From CAZDCD01 sp964503885 (lineage in GTDB: Bacteria; Bacteroidota; Bacteroidia; Bacteroidales; UBA10428), in NCBI GenBank assembly GCA_964503885.1, contig CAZDCD010000015.1, positions 40,781 to 104,780 on the forward strand: a stretch of DNA of 64,000 nt, written 5' to 3'. The position numbers were made by a program, and so were the translations under genes. This document shows, piece by piece, positions 52,983 through 62,453 of the stretch (position 1 is the stretch's first letter; every line of letters starts with the position of its first letter). Under the pieces are notes generated by a model that was given only the letters and a program-made list of their open reading frames with translations, was not told where the DNA came from and did not search any database.

Positions 52983-55604
52983 ATGGAAAATACGGATTTG
53001 TCCAAAGAGCAACTTGTTGAGCAGGTAAGCAAGCTTCAAGATAGAATAAACAAACTTGAAAAAACTACGCCGGTTCAAAACCTGACCAATGATGCCCTTG
53101 GCATATCAGAAAAAAATCTGTCTGCAATTATTGAGAATAATGCCGATGGTATTGTTATTGTAGATACTGAGGGCACTGTTCTCTATGTGAATCCCGCTGC
53201 TGAGAAACTTTTCGGTAGAAGCAAAGATGACTTTCTTGGTTACCCGTTTGGCATTCCCGTTTCAACGGATAAAACAACAGACACCCTTACCGTTAAAAAT
53301 GGGAACTTGTATTTTGATGTGGAAATGCGTATAGTTAAGGTTGTTTGGCATAAGAAACCTGCTTATCAATTATCAATCAGGGATATTACAGAACGCAAAC
53401 TATCAGAAAAAGCATTGAAAGCGTCGGAAGAGAAATGTAAGGTTATCTTCGATAATGCAAACGATGGGATGATTCTTGTCGACCTGGAAACCAGAAAGTT
53501 TTTTATGTGTAATGCGTCGTGTGCGCTAATGCTTGGTTATCAGCAAGAGGAGTTTCCTAATCTTGAAATCGCCGATATACACCCCGCGGAAGACCTGCCT
53601 TTTATCTACGAACAAATTGGAATATTCAGCAGAGGAGAAAAGGGTAAACGCAGTGATATAAGGTTCAGGCGAAAAAACGGAGACATTTTTTCTACCGATC
53701 TCAGCCCCACTCTTATAACATTTGCAGGTAAAAATTATCTGCTCATGATCTTTAGGGACATTACTGAACGCAAGCAGTCAGAGGATGCATTGAGGGAAAG
53801 CGAAGAAAAATTCAAATCAATTACGGAAAACTCGGCTGATGCAATTTTTATTGCTGATCAAAATGGCAAGTATATATACACCAATAAGGCAGTAACAACT
53901 ATGCTTGGTTTTTCATCAGAAGAAATAAGAAGTAAAACAATTATTGATCTTGCACCTGAAAACAAGGTTGATGAATATTTAGGGATATTCAAAGACTTGC
54001 TGGTTAAAGGTAAGATTTTTACTGAAATAGAACTTTTAAAAAGTGATAGCACCTATATTTCGACCGATTTAAATGCTGTTTTACTGCCCAATGGTATGGT
54101 GTATTGCAGTTGCAGGGACATTAGCGAACGCAAGATCGCAGAAAAGGAGATACAGAGCGTGGCAAAATTCCCTTCGGAAAATCCTAACCCGGTAATCCGG
54201 TTAGATAGTAATGGTATTATCCTTTATGCCAATGAAGCAAGTGAAAAGCTTTTGCAAAACTGGGGCTGCACAGTTGGCGATACTGCTCCCGAGTTCTGGT
54301 GCAATACTACTGCAAAAGATTTATTAACAGGACATGAAAATGAAATTGAGGTGAAGTATGGACAGCAATTTTACTCTTTCTATGTTGTACCAATAAAAAA
54401 CGAAGGCTATGTTAACTTATATGCAAGGGATATTACTAAGCGCAAGCAAGGAGAAATAGAATTATATGAGGCCTTAGATAAAGCCGAAGAAAGCGACCTT
54501 CTAAAAACCGCCTTCCTGCACAATATCTCACACGAAATCAGAACACCCCTGAATGCCATTGTAGGCTTTTCAGGTTTGCTCAGCAATCCCGATTTACCTC
54601 CTGAAAAACGCAAATATTTCGCCGAAATAATTAACCAAAGCAGCGACCAGTTGCTTTCCATTATCTCCGATATAGTAAGCATTGCCTCCATCGAAGCCGG
54701 ACAGGAAAAAATTCAGGAAAATGAAATCAACATCAATTTAGTATGTAAGCTTCTTAATGAACAATTCATTCACAAAGCCTCTGAGAAAGCTGTTACACTT
54801 CGTTTGCAAAACATTTTTGCCGATGATAAAGCAATTATTATTACCGATGCAACTAAACTAACACAAATACTCACCAACCTTATAGGCAATGCACTTAAAT
54901 TCACCCCACAAGGTTATGTCAGTTTTGGATATGCACTAAAAGATAACCAACTGGAATTTTATGTGGAAGATTCCGGAATAGGTATTCCTTTGGATATGCA
55001 GGAAGTGATATTCAATCGTTTTCGCCAGGTTGAAAATAATGCTACACGAGAATTTGGTGGATCAGGGTTGGGATTATCTATCTCAAAAGCCTATGTTGAA
55101 ATGCTTGGCGGTAAAATGTGGTTAACTTCCGAAGTAAATAAAGGTTCTGTATTTTATTTTACCATTCCTTACAAAAGGGTGGTCCCGAAAGAGTTACCTG
55201 ATATTCCGCTTATCAATGGGCTGAGTTTTGAAATTAAAAAGCCGATAACCGTTTTGATTGCCGAGGACGAAGATTCTAATTTTATATTATTGGAAGAATT
55301 ATTATCAGACGTAGAATTAAACCTTGTCAGGGCTGTAAATGGCATCGAAGCCGTTGAGTTATGCAAATTGAATCCGCATATTGATTTGGTATTGATGGAT
55401 ATAAAAATGCCTGAAATGAACGGCTACAAGGCAACAATACAAATAAAGAAATTAAGACCTGATCTGCCCATAATAGCTCAAACAGCATATTCTACCGAAC
55501 ATGATAGAAGCAAAGCCCTGGCATGTGGTTGTTCGGATTTCATCAGCAAACCTATTAAAAGAGAACTATTACTATCTAAAATTAATGAACAACTTCTTAA
55601 ATAA
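52983..55604 (+). CDS. Four-PAS hybrid histidine kinase-receiver protein of the Kai cluster
   Basis: The 873-residue protein starts with the same coiled coil and PAS module as the upstream phosphatase (SKEQLVEQVSKLQDRINKLE; PAS about 42-138). Three more PAS domains follow at about 145-265, 272-385 and 393-485. The kinase core has HisKA with His517 in NISHEIRTP and an ATPase domain with DSGIGIP and GGSGLGLSIS, and the C-terminal receiver has Asp806 in LVLMDIKMP. No membrane span, so it senses a cytoplasmic signal. By analogy with SasA/CikA of the cyanobacterial clock it could read out KaiBC state, but that is inference; it lacks a KaiB-like N-terminal domain. Confidence 0.93.
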   Translation: MENTDLSKEQLVEQVSKLQDRINKLEKTTPVQNLTNDALGISEKNLSAIIENNADGIVIVDTEGTVLYVNPAAEKLFGRSKDDFLGYPFGIPVSTDKTTDTLTVKNGNLYFDVEMRIVKVVWHKKPAYQLSIRDITERKLSEKALKASEEKCKVIFDNANDGMILVDLETRKFFMCNASCALMLGYQQEEFPNLEIADIHPAEDLPFIYEQIGIFSRGEKGKRSDIRFRRKNGDIFSTDLSPTLITFAGKNYLLMIFRDITERKQSEDALRESEEKFKSITENSADAIFIADQNGKYIYTNKAVTTMLGFSSEEIRSKTIIDLAPENKVDEYLGIFKDLLVKGKIFTEIELLKSDSTYISTDLNAVLLPNGMVYCSCRDISERKIAEKEIQSVAKFPSENPNPVIRLDSNGIILYANEASEKLLQNWGCTVGDTAPEFWCNTTAKDLLTGHENEIEVKYGQQFYSFYVVPIKNEGYVNLYARDITKRKQGEIELYEALDKAEESDLLKTAFLHNISHEIRTPLNAIVGFSGLLSNPDLPPEKRKYFAEIINQSSDQLLSIISDIVSIASIEAGQEKIQENEININLVCKLLNEQFIHKASEKAVTLRLQNIFADDKAIIITDATKLTQILTNLIGNALKFTPQGYVSFGYALKDNQLEFYVEDSGIGIPLDMQEVIFNRFRQVENNATREFGGSGLGLSISKAYVEMLGGKMWLTSEVNKGSVFYFTIPYKRVVPKELPDIPLINGLSFEIKKPITVLIAEDEDSNFILLEELLSDVELNLVRAVNGIEAVELCKLNPHIDLVLMDIKMPEMNGYKATIQIKKLRPDLPIIAQTAYSTEHDRSKALACGCSDFISKPIKRELLLSKINEQLLK

Positions 55605-56554
55605 AAACAATATACTTCTTTTCCAGGATGAGCTTTTCGCAATTCAACATACTCCAATTTCTATTGATTCTTATAACCCGTTCGACAAAATATCTATCTT
55701 GATAACTTATCGGTTTTATTATAAATAAATAAAATAGGCCAGAGCATTCCAACGCTCCCATTCCTTTGCAATAAGGCACATGCTGCAACCGACCGCAGGG
55801 GAGCTCACGAAGTAAACCGAAACAGCCAGCGCCCCACCAAAGTTTGTGGCAAGAGCCTTTCTGCCCGTCCTACCCCTCCACACAATTAAAGGGCAATTCT
55901 CTATATTAAAGGATTGAATAAATTTGACACAGTAAAACCAGAAAATAAAGTCGAGTAGGTGAAGGGGAGTTTATTCGCCAGCTCTTATGAGGTACCGTGT
56001 TAAATTCCAAATAAGAGTATTTAAAATTAAGAACGCCACATAATCGGGTAGACTGCCGATAGGCTTATGTCCCTATCGGAAAACCTCTCACACCACCGTA
56101 CGTGCGGGCCTCTCCTTCCTGCTGCGGGCAGGCATCCCAACGCATCACAAAAGATAATTTCTACCGAAGATTAAAGGAGTTTATCGACTTCAGGTTTATG
56201 TATAACCTCGTGGAATCCTATTGTGCGAAATAGGGTCAGAAATTAACACCCGGTACCTCTTTACATTCATAGTTTCCAAAACCGTCAAATTGAAATAACA
56301 AACCCCTATTTTAACAATTTTAAAAAAACGTTGTTTTAACTATGTAATTGTCAAAAATAAAACTGATTGGATGATTTGTCAATTGTAAAGTATGGCAATT
56401 CGATAGGGAAAAAGATACGATATCGCAAGGAAGGTAAAATATGCCAATGGATTGATAATTAATTGCGGATAAAATTTTTGAAGTTACAAATCCGGAGAGC
56501 TGGGTAATGAATATTCAATAAAACAGGATAGTAACAGTTTAAATTTAATAGAAT
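55605..56554. other. Long spacer with group II intron-like remnant
   Basis: About 950 bases without a supportable gene between the Kai cluster and the GH9 gene. It holds a GTAAAACCAG word (55928), a minus-strand CACCTACTCGAC end-like sequence (near 55950) and a clearer intron-end-like structure at 56046-56115. The last 200 bases are A+T-rich and non-coding. Confidence 0.45.
56046..56115 (-). mobile_element. Group II intron 3'-end remnant (domains V/VI-like)
   Basis: The minus strand contains CGCACGTACGGTGGTGTGAG, the usual right half of intron domain V with its following sequence, then a perfect 8-base-pair hairpin CCGATAGG / CCTATCGG (56056-56079) in the place of domain VI, and CAGTCTACCCGAT resembling an intron 3' end. 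The left half of domain V and any reverse transcriptase gene are missing, so it is a fragment. Confidence 0.45.
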
Positions 56555-59500
56555 ATGAGTAATTATCAAATTTTAAGCGGTCTCGGGTTGTTTTTCTTAT
56601 TAAGTTTTCCGGTATTTTCACAATATAATTATACAAATTTCAATAGCGGAAACCTTTCCGACTGGGATGGCGGTGTTTATACCATTACGCTTTCAAACCA
56701 GTCATTGCGGATTGTTGCCAGTGATGTGGGAAATTCCTATGAGGCTATGGTATACAATTTTGAAGAATTCAATCTATCCGCCAATCCTATTGTCAGGCTC
56801 AAAATAAAAACATCTTCTCCGGTTGATGTCCGGATAGATGTTAAAGACATCAACTGGCATGTTTCCAATACTGTCTCAGTGACTCACCATATAACAGAAG
56901 ATCATTTTCAATTGTATACCTATGATTTTTCAGGTAAGTTCAGTCAATCATATCCCGATGCACAAATTGTTGATTCTACAAGAATTAACGGGATACTGGT
57001 TTACCTTAATCCCGGAGGACCGCCTTATTCGGGAACCCTTCACTTTGATGACCTGTTAATAGGAAAGCCTTTCGGAGCAGCCATTGCACTTACCGGCGAT
57101 GAGAACTTTGGTCAGGTATTGCCTGGCAATACTCAAACAAATGAAATGACCATCACGAATATCGGGGGAAGTACGCTTTCTGTCAGCAGCATTACGCTTC
57201 CTGCAGGTTTTACAAGCGACTTTGTTCCGGGAACTATTGCTCCCGACAGCGCGCTGACCTTTATGGTTACCTTCACGCCGGTAAACGAGACCAATTACAC
57301 TGGTCTGCTGATTATCGGATCTGATGCCACTTTGGGTAATAACATAATGCAATTATCTGCCGCCGGGGGACTCAATGAAATACCTGCGGACTTTAGCGAC
57401 AGGATCCACATAAATCAGATCGGTTATTATCCCGATCTGGAAAAACTCGGTGTAGTAATTGACGGGACCGAAGAAATGGTTTTTCGAATCTGGCCTGCAA
57501 GTCTTGATACCATCCTGTATGAAGATACCTTAAGTGCCCCCATGTATTGGGATAAATCTGAAGAGTATGTTTCCATCGCTGATTTTACCGATTTTACAAT
57601 GGAAGGACAATTTGTTCTTGAAGTACCGGAAATCGGGCGCTCATATCCTTTTGTCATCTCCACCGCCAGGATGGATGATGTGTTAAGGGCTTCGTTAAAA
57701 TCCTATTTTTACAACCGCGCATCCACAGCTCTTACGCCTGAGTTTGCGGGTATATGGGCCAGGGATGAGGGCCACCCTGATACCGCCGTAAAAATTCATG
57801 CTTCGGCAGCTTCGGCAGCACGACCTGAAAATTATATCATCTCGTCACCGAAAGGGTGGTATGATGCAGGAGATTTTGGCAAGTATGTTGTTAACGGAGG
57901 TATATCCGTTCACACCTTGCTTGCAGCATACGAAGCCTTCAGACCTTACTTTAACGGTATAACAGTTCATATACCGGAAAGTGCGAATGGAATCCCTGAC
58001 ATTCTGGATGAGGTGATGTGGGAGTTGGACTGGATGCTTACCATGCAGGATCCTAATGATGGCGGAGTGTACCACAAACTAACCACCAGTGAATTTGAAG
58101 GATTTGTCATGCCCGCAGATGCTACGAACGACAGGTATGTATATTATAAGTCAACTGCAGCGGCACTCAACTTTGCTGCAGTAATGGCGCAGGCATCAAG
58201 GGTCTACAAAGATATAGATTCAAGTAAGGCGTCAACTTTTTTAACATCTGCAATAAATGCATGGAACTGGTCACTGAACAATCCCGCGCGGTATTACATA
58301 CAGAGTGACATTAATGATATGTATGATCCGGATGTGAATACCGGTGAATATGGAGATGGCAATGTAGATGACGAATTCACCTGGGCTGCTGCCGAGTTAT
58401 ATATCACAACCCTGGACAATTCTTACCTGGAACACGCTAATTTCACTGCTGATCTGACAACCCCAAACTGGTGGACAACCGGGTTCCTTGGATATGCCTC
58501 AATCCTGAATAACAGGTACCATCTGACTGATGCCATATCAATGACCGGTATAATCGATCACGTTATGGATCTGGCTGATAGTCTTATTTACATAAGAGAA
58601 GCTTCACCTTATAAAATTTCTACTACTACATTTTACTGGGGGTCAAATTCATTTGATGAGAACGAAGGAATGGTTCTGATGTATGCTTACCTGATTACAG
58701 GGGAAGAAAGATACCTGAACGGTGTTATTAGTGACCTGGATTATGTGCTTGGAAGAAATGCTGTGAATTACAGCTTCTTGACAGGTTTCGGGAGTAACCG
58801 GGTAATGAATGTACACCACCGGGCTTCTATCGCCGATGGTATAGTTGATCCTGTTCCTGGTTTTGTTGTTGCAGGCCCTCATGAAAACTGGTGGCGTTAT
58901 GATTTCTGCAGTCCAACGGATTTTGGTGATATCCCGGCCAAAACTTTTCAGGATGTGGTTTGTGCACCCAATATGACTGAAGTCACGATAAACTGGGGAG
59001 CCCCCTTTGTATTTTTAACAGGGGCTTTGGAATATCTGACCCAAAGAGATCAGTATGAGGTAACAGCGCCAACACGTCTTACCGCATTTGTACAATCCGA
59101 TTCCAGCGTCTACCTGACCTGGACAGATCATTCAACGAATGAGGAATATTTTATTGTGGAACGGTCGCTCTCCCCTGCCGGACCATTTGCCCAAATTGTA
59201 ACTTTAAATCAAAATATAACAGTATTTACTGACAGTTTGGATTTGGCACCAAACACTCCATACTATTATCGTATCAAAGCTGTAAATACCTCATTAAATC
59301 CTGGCTACTCGAATGTCGAAGAGGTGAATATCTTATCGGGTATTTCCGGCGAAATATCGTTGACCAGTAATTTAAGGTATTACCCCAATCCAACCCACCG
59401 GTATGTCTACCTTAAAGATGCCACAGCAGAAGACGTGGTTGTTTTTAACATGACCGGTCAGCAAATAAGAACAATAATAGCTCAGGATAACGGTACGGTG

Positions 59501-59593
59501 GTCATTGACATGATTCATGCCGATAAAGGTTTGTATTTTATCCGGATACATGACGCCAATACATATCGCTTAATTAAAATTGTGAAGCTGTAA
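56555..59593 (+). CDS. GH9 endo-glucanase with accessory domains and T9SS tail
   Basis: The 1012-residue protein has a signal peptide (ending near PVFSQ, residue about 23), an N-terminal beta-sandwich (about 24-170), an Ig-like domain with NFGQVLPGNTQTNEMTITN (about 183-275), a CelD_N domain (about 285-372) and a GH9 barrel (about 378-830). Catalytic features are GWYDAGDFGKY with Asp437 and Asp440, the HHRAS His, and TEVTINWGAPFVF with Glu809. A fibronectin III-like domain (about 840-925) and a T9SS sorting domain (from about 940, YYPNPTHRYVYL) end it. It should cut beta-1,4-glucan at the cell surface. Confidence 0.95.
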   Translation: MSNYQILSGLGLFFLLSFPVFSQYNYTNFNSGNLSDWDGGVYTITLSNQSLRIVASDVGNSYEAMVYNFEEFNLSANPIVRLKIKTSSPVDVRIDVKDINWHVSNTVSVTHHITEDHFQLYTYDFSGKFSQSYPDAQIVDSTRINGILVYLNPGGPPYSGTLHFDDLLIGKPFGAAIALTGDENFGQVLPGNTQTNEMTITNIGGSTLSVSSITLPAGFTSDFVPGTIAPDSALTFMVTFTPVNETNYTGLLIIGSDATLGNNIMQLSAAGGLNEIPADFSDRIHINQIGYYPDLEKLGVVIDGTEEMVFRIWPASLDTILYEDTLSAPMYWDKSEEYVSIADFTDFTMEGQFVLEVPEIGRSYPFVISTARMDDVLRASLKSYFYNRASTALTPEFAGIWARDEGHPDTAVKIHASAASAARPENYIISSPKGWYDAGDFGKYVVNGGISVHTLLAAYEAFRPYFNGITVHIPESANGIPDILDEVMWELDWMLTMQDPNDGGVYHKLTTSEFEGFVMPADATNDRYVYYKSTAAALNFAAVMAQASRVYKDIDSSKASTFLTSAINAWNWSLNNPARYYIQSDINDMYDPDVNTGEYGDGNVDDEFTWAAAELYITTLDNSYLEHANFTADLTTPNWWTTGFLGYASILNNRYHLTDAISMTGIIDHVMDLADSLIYIREASPYKISTTTFYWGSNSFDENEGMVLMYAYLITGEERYLNGVISDLDYVLGRNAVNYSFLTGFGSNRVMNVHHRASIADGIVDPVPGFVVAGPHENWWRYDFCSPTDFGDIPAKTFQDVVCAPNMTEVTINWGAPFVFLTGALEYLTQRDQYEVTAPTRLTAFVQSDSSVYLTWTDHSTNEEYFIVERSLSPAGPFAQIVTLNQNITVFTDSLDLAPNTPYYYRIKAVNTSLNPGYSNVEEVNILSGISGEISLTSNLRYYPNPTHRYVYLKDATAEDVVVFNMTGQQIRTIIAQDNGTVVIDMIHADKGLYFIRIHDANTYRLIKIVKL

Positions 59594-59969
59594 AGATTTG
59601 ACGCATCCGTATATCATGTTTTGTCTTTTAATAGGCAGAAAAATCAATACCCGGCAAATTCCTGATAAGCAGGCTAAACCGGAGTACAAAATCATCAAAC
59701 CCAGAAACATTGGGTTACGGGTTAAGGCATAAATACCTGTTGTTTTTAAAAAATTTGCAGTCCTTATTGTACTAAGATTTTTTAATCGGGGGTAATCAAC
59801 TGAGTTTAAATTGCATTATTTTTACAATTCGTTGACCAAAAAAAATAACTGCTGTTTTTCATAAATTATTAATACAATGCATTAGATTTGGTACTATCGG
59901 GTTTTTAATATAGCAAACTTTGCTAACTAAAGGATTATTATTCTAACTAAATTATTCAATCTAAATATT
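59594..59969. other. Intergenic region before the SASA esterase gene
   Basis: No gene seen in 376 bases. A TAGATTTG box lies at 59883-59890; the rest is A+T-rich without a strong terminator for the GH9 gene. Confidence 0.4.
59883..59890 (+). promoter_or_regulatory. Candidate -7 box TAGATTTG
   Basis: Exact TAnnTTTG match 80 bases upstream of the esterase start; the -33 element is weak (a GTTTTT run near 59854). Confidence 0.35.
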
Positions 59970-61568
59970 ATGAAAGACCAAAAAATGCTTTCAAGAATTT
60001 TCATATTGACAGGATTACTCTTAGTATCCGCAAACGTTTTTTCACAAGATCCGAATTTTTACATTTTCCTGTGCTTTGGACAATCGAATATGGAAGGTCA
60101 GGGAACTATTCAAAGACAGGATCTGACAGTTGATAGTCGTTTCCAGGTTATGGAAGCTGTTGATTGTCCGAATCTGGGCAGAACTATGGGCAATTGGTAC
60201 ACCGCTACTCCTCCTTTGTGTCGGTGCTATACATATCTTTGCCCTGCCGATTATTTTGGAAGAAAGATGGTTGCTAATCTCCCATCAGATATCAAAGTAG
60301 GAGTTATCAATGTCTCTGTAGCCGGTTGTAAAATTGAACTGTTTGACGAAGCTACTTATCAGGATTATGCCGCAACAGCTCCATCATGGATGACCAGTAT
60401 AATCGCTGAATATGGCGGAAACCCCTATGCCCGTCTTGTTGAAATTGCAAAATTAGCTCAGAACGATGGTGTTATTAAGGGTATTTTATTGCATCAGGGA
60501 GAGTCAAACACGAATGATTACGAATGGCCTGCAAAAGTAAAAGGTGTTTATGATAGTCTGTTAAATGACCTGGGGCTCAACGCTGATTCAATACCTCTGC
60601 TTGCCGGTGAGGTAGTGAATGCTGATCAGGGTGGTGTCAGTGCCAGTATGAATTCAATCATTGCAACACTGCCACAAACTATTCCCAATTCATACGTCAT
60701 TTCGTCAAGCGGTTGTACCGCTGCAGAGGACAAGTTGCATTTCAATTCGGCAGGTTACAGAGAAATTGGAAAACGATATGCAGCAAAAATGCTTTCATTA
60801 TTGGGTTATGATAATATTTATCTGGAACCTGAATGTACAACGTATGGTGAAAATTGGAAGTTAGTATCTGAATTAACAGCTTCAAATAATAGATATGTAA
60901 TGGCTAAACCAGGCTTAAACAGCATTTCTGCTGCGCCTTCGGATAGTGCAAGTGCCATTTATTTTCCTTTTACAGTGACTATTGATACGACCTTTCACCT
61001 GTTTGCACGATTAAATTGTGCGGACACAAGTCACGATTCATACTGGATAAAAATGGACGATGGAGATTTTGTGTTGTATGACAGTTTGGTTACAAACGGG
61101 TGGGAATGGTTAAAACTAAACAATTATGAACTAACAACAGGTGAACACACCCTTACTATTGCCTATAGTGAAGATAGCGCCAAACTTGATAAAATATACA
61201 TCTCAAATTATGATTATACCCCGCTGGGTACCGGTGACGATGCATTTAACATTTGTAAAGCTCCACCTATTATTACCGTGTTAAATTCAGTAGAAACAAT
61301 TAATGGTTATGTATTAGGGCAGAACTATCCGAATCCGTTTCATGGAAAAACAACCATTTCATTTGAGATTCCTGATAACACCCGTGTTTCATTAAAAGTG
61401 TTCAATTTCCTTGGCGTTGAAATTGCAGAGCTATGCGGTAACGCATTTATGCCGGGAGAATACACTATAAAATTTGACTCCGGAAAACTACCGGAAGGCA
61501 ATTATTTCTATACGATTAAAACCGACAAGTATTCTGCAACACGGAATATGATTATATTACCCGAATAA
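59970..61568 (+). CDS. SASA/SGNH-type carbohydrate acetylesterase with T9SS tail
   Basis: The 532-residue protein has a signal peptide (ending near NVFSQ, residue about 26) and a sialate O-acetylesterase-like domain (about 30-275). The nucleophile Ser39 lies in FGQSNMEG, LLHQGESNTND near 173-183 gives the conserved block, and DKLHFNSAGY near 253-262 carries the Asp-x-x-His pair. A beta-sandwich of carbohydrate-binding character (about 285-415) and a C-terminal sorting domain (NYPNPFHGKTTISFEIPD, from about 450) follow. Proteins of this family deacetylate xylan or other glycans (CE6-like). It complements the CE1 esterases and GH10 xylanase elsewhere in the window. Confidence 0.88.
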   Translation: MKDQKMLSRIFILTGLLLVSANVFSQDPNFYIFLCFGQSNMEGQGTIQRQDLTVDSRFQVMEAVDCPNLGRTMGNWYTATPPLCRCYTYLCPADYFGRKMVANLPSDIKVGVINVSVAGCKIELFDEATYQDYAATAPSWMTSIIAEYGGNPYARLVEIAKLAQNDGVIKGILLHQGESNTNDYEWPAKVKGVYDSLLNDLGLNADSIPLLAGEVVNADQGGVSASMNSIIATLPQTIPNSYVISSSGCTAAEDKLHFNSAGYREIGKRYAAKMLSLLGYDNIYLEPECTTYGENWKLVSELTASNNRYVMAKPGLNSISAAPSDSASAIYFPFTVTIDTTFHLFARLNCADTSHDSYWIKMDDGDFVLYDSLVTNGWEWLKLNNYELTTGEHTLTIAYSEDSAKLDKIYISNYDYTPLGTGDDAFNICKAPPIITVLNSVETINGYVLGQNYPNPFHGKTTISFEIPDNTRVSLKVFNFLGVEIAELCGNAFMPGEYTIKFDSGKLPEGNYFYTIKTDKYSATRNMIILPE

Positions 61569-61677
61569 TTCAGGAATGCATTACATATCAACTGGCTGCA
61601 ACACGGCATAAGAACAAGGCGGGTGCAGTAACGATATGATAAGTAACCCGAGAAACATAAACAAACTGCGGTCTGGA

Positions 61678-61709
61678 AATTTGGTCGGGTTCACACCCGG
61701 CCAATTTTT
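61678..61709 (+). terminator. Intrinsic terminator
   Basis: Stem TTGGTCGGGT / ACCCGGCCAA (one G-T pair) with a TCAC loop, extended by further A-T pairs and ending in TTTTT, about 110 bases after the esterase stop. Confidence 0.82.
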
Positions 61710-61772
61710 ATGCCTTGTCCGGTAGCCATCATGCAACAGAAACATTTTATAAATAAACAGAATAAAGAAAAT

Positions 61773-62225
61773 ATGAAAATAAAAAGTTTAGTTTTATTTG
61801 GATTAATCATCTCAACCGGAGTGTTACATGCACAAAGGGATTTCAGACCTGGATATATCATTAAAAATTCAGGTGATACGTTGTACGGCAAGATAGATTA
61901 TAGAAATGATTTGCTAATGAGCAGTGTTTGTACATTTAAGGCAAATGACAATACAATAAATGAATTTTTACCTAAAGACATTCTTGCATATAGATTAATT
62001 GACAGCAAATATTATATATCCAGAGAGGTAAATGGTAAAAGCGTATTTCTTGAATATTTAATTAAAGGAAAAGTTAATATTTATTATTTGCGTGATGACA
62101 CAGGAGACCATTATTTTCTAGATAAAGAAGGTGTAAAATTGACAGAGATACCATATGAAGAGGGGATTAAATATATTGACAACAAAGAAGTATTTTTTAA
62201 ATCAACAAGATATATTGAATTATAA
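61773..62225 (+). CDS. Exported hypothetical protein of Bacteroidota
   Basis: I take the ATG at 61773, which gives a proper signal peptide (MKIKSLVLFGLIISTGVLHA), rather than an in-frame start inside the terminator at 61710. The mature part of about 130 residues begins with RDFRPGYIIKNSGDTLYGKI, a pattern seen in many uncharacterised exported proteins of this phylum. No catalytic motif is visible. The function is unknown. Confidence 0.7.
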   Translation: MKIKSLVLFGLIISTGVLHAQRDFRPGYIIKNSGDTLYGKIDYRNDLLMSSVCTFKANDNTINEFLPKDILAYRLIDSKYYISREVNGKSVFLEYLIKGKVNIYYLRDDTGDHYFLDKEGVKLTEIPYEEGIKYIDNKEVFFKSTRYIEL

Positions 62226-62424
62226 CATGCCCGAATGGCAAATAAAATGTCTTTGACGTGTTGGATTTATGCAATGCAACAGGCCGGTGTTTTCAAATGA
62301 ATTAGACCTCTTTCCTGCATCACAAATGCTGTTTATGATCATGGTCTTTGTGAAACCTTAATGTGTTGCAGGAAATATCTTTTACCCTGTTTTAAGGCCT
62401 CTTAATTAACCTGACTTTGTTCTT

Positions 62425-62432
62425 TACCTTTG
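62425..62432 (+). promoter_or_regulatory. Candidate -7 box TACCTTTG
   Basis: Exact TAnnTTTG match ending 21 bases before the ATG at 62454; it supports that start codon over the earlier TTG of the same frame. Confidence 0.45.
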
Positions 62433-62453
62433 TATGAATTTTTGAAAAATGCC

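Noticed and set aside
55501..55728. 75-codon frame overlapping the end of the Kai-cluster kinase
   Set aside because: Its first half is an alternative frame of the conserved receiver domain and the rest is A+T-rich spacer.
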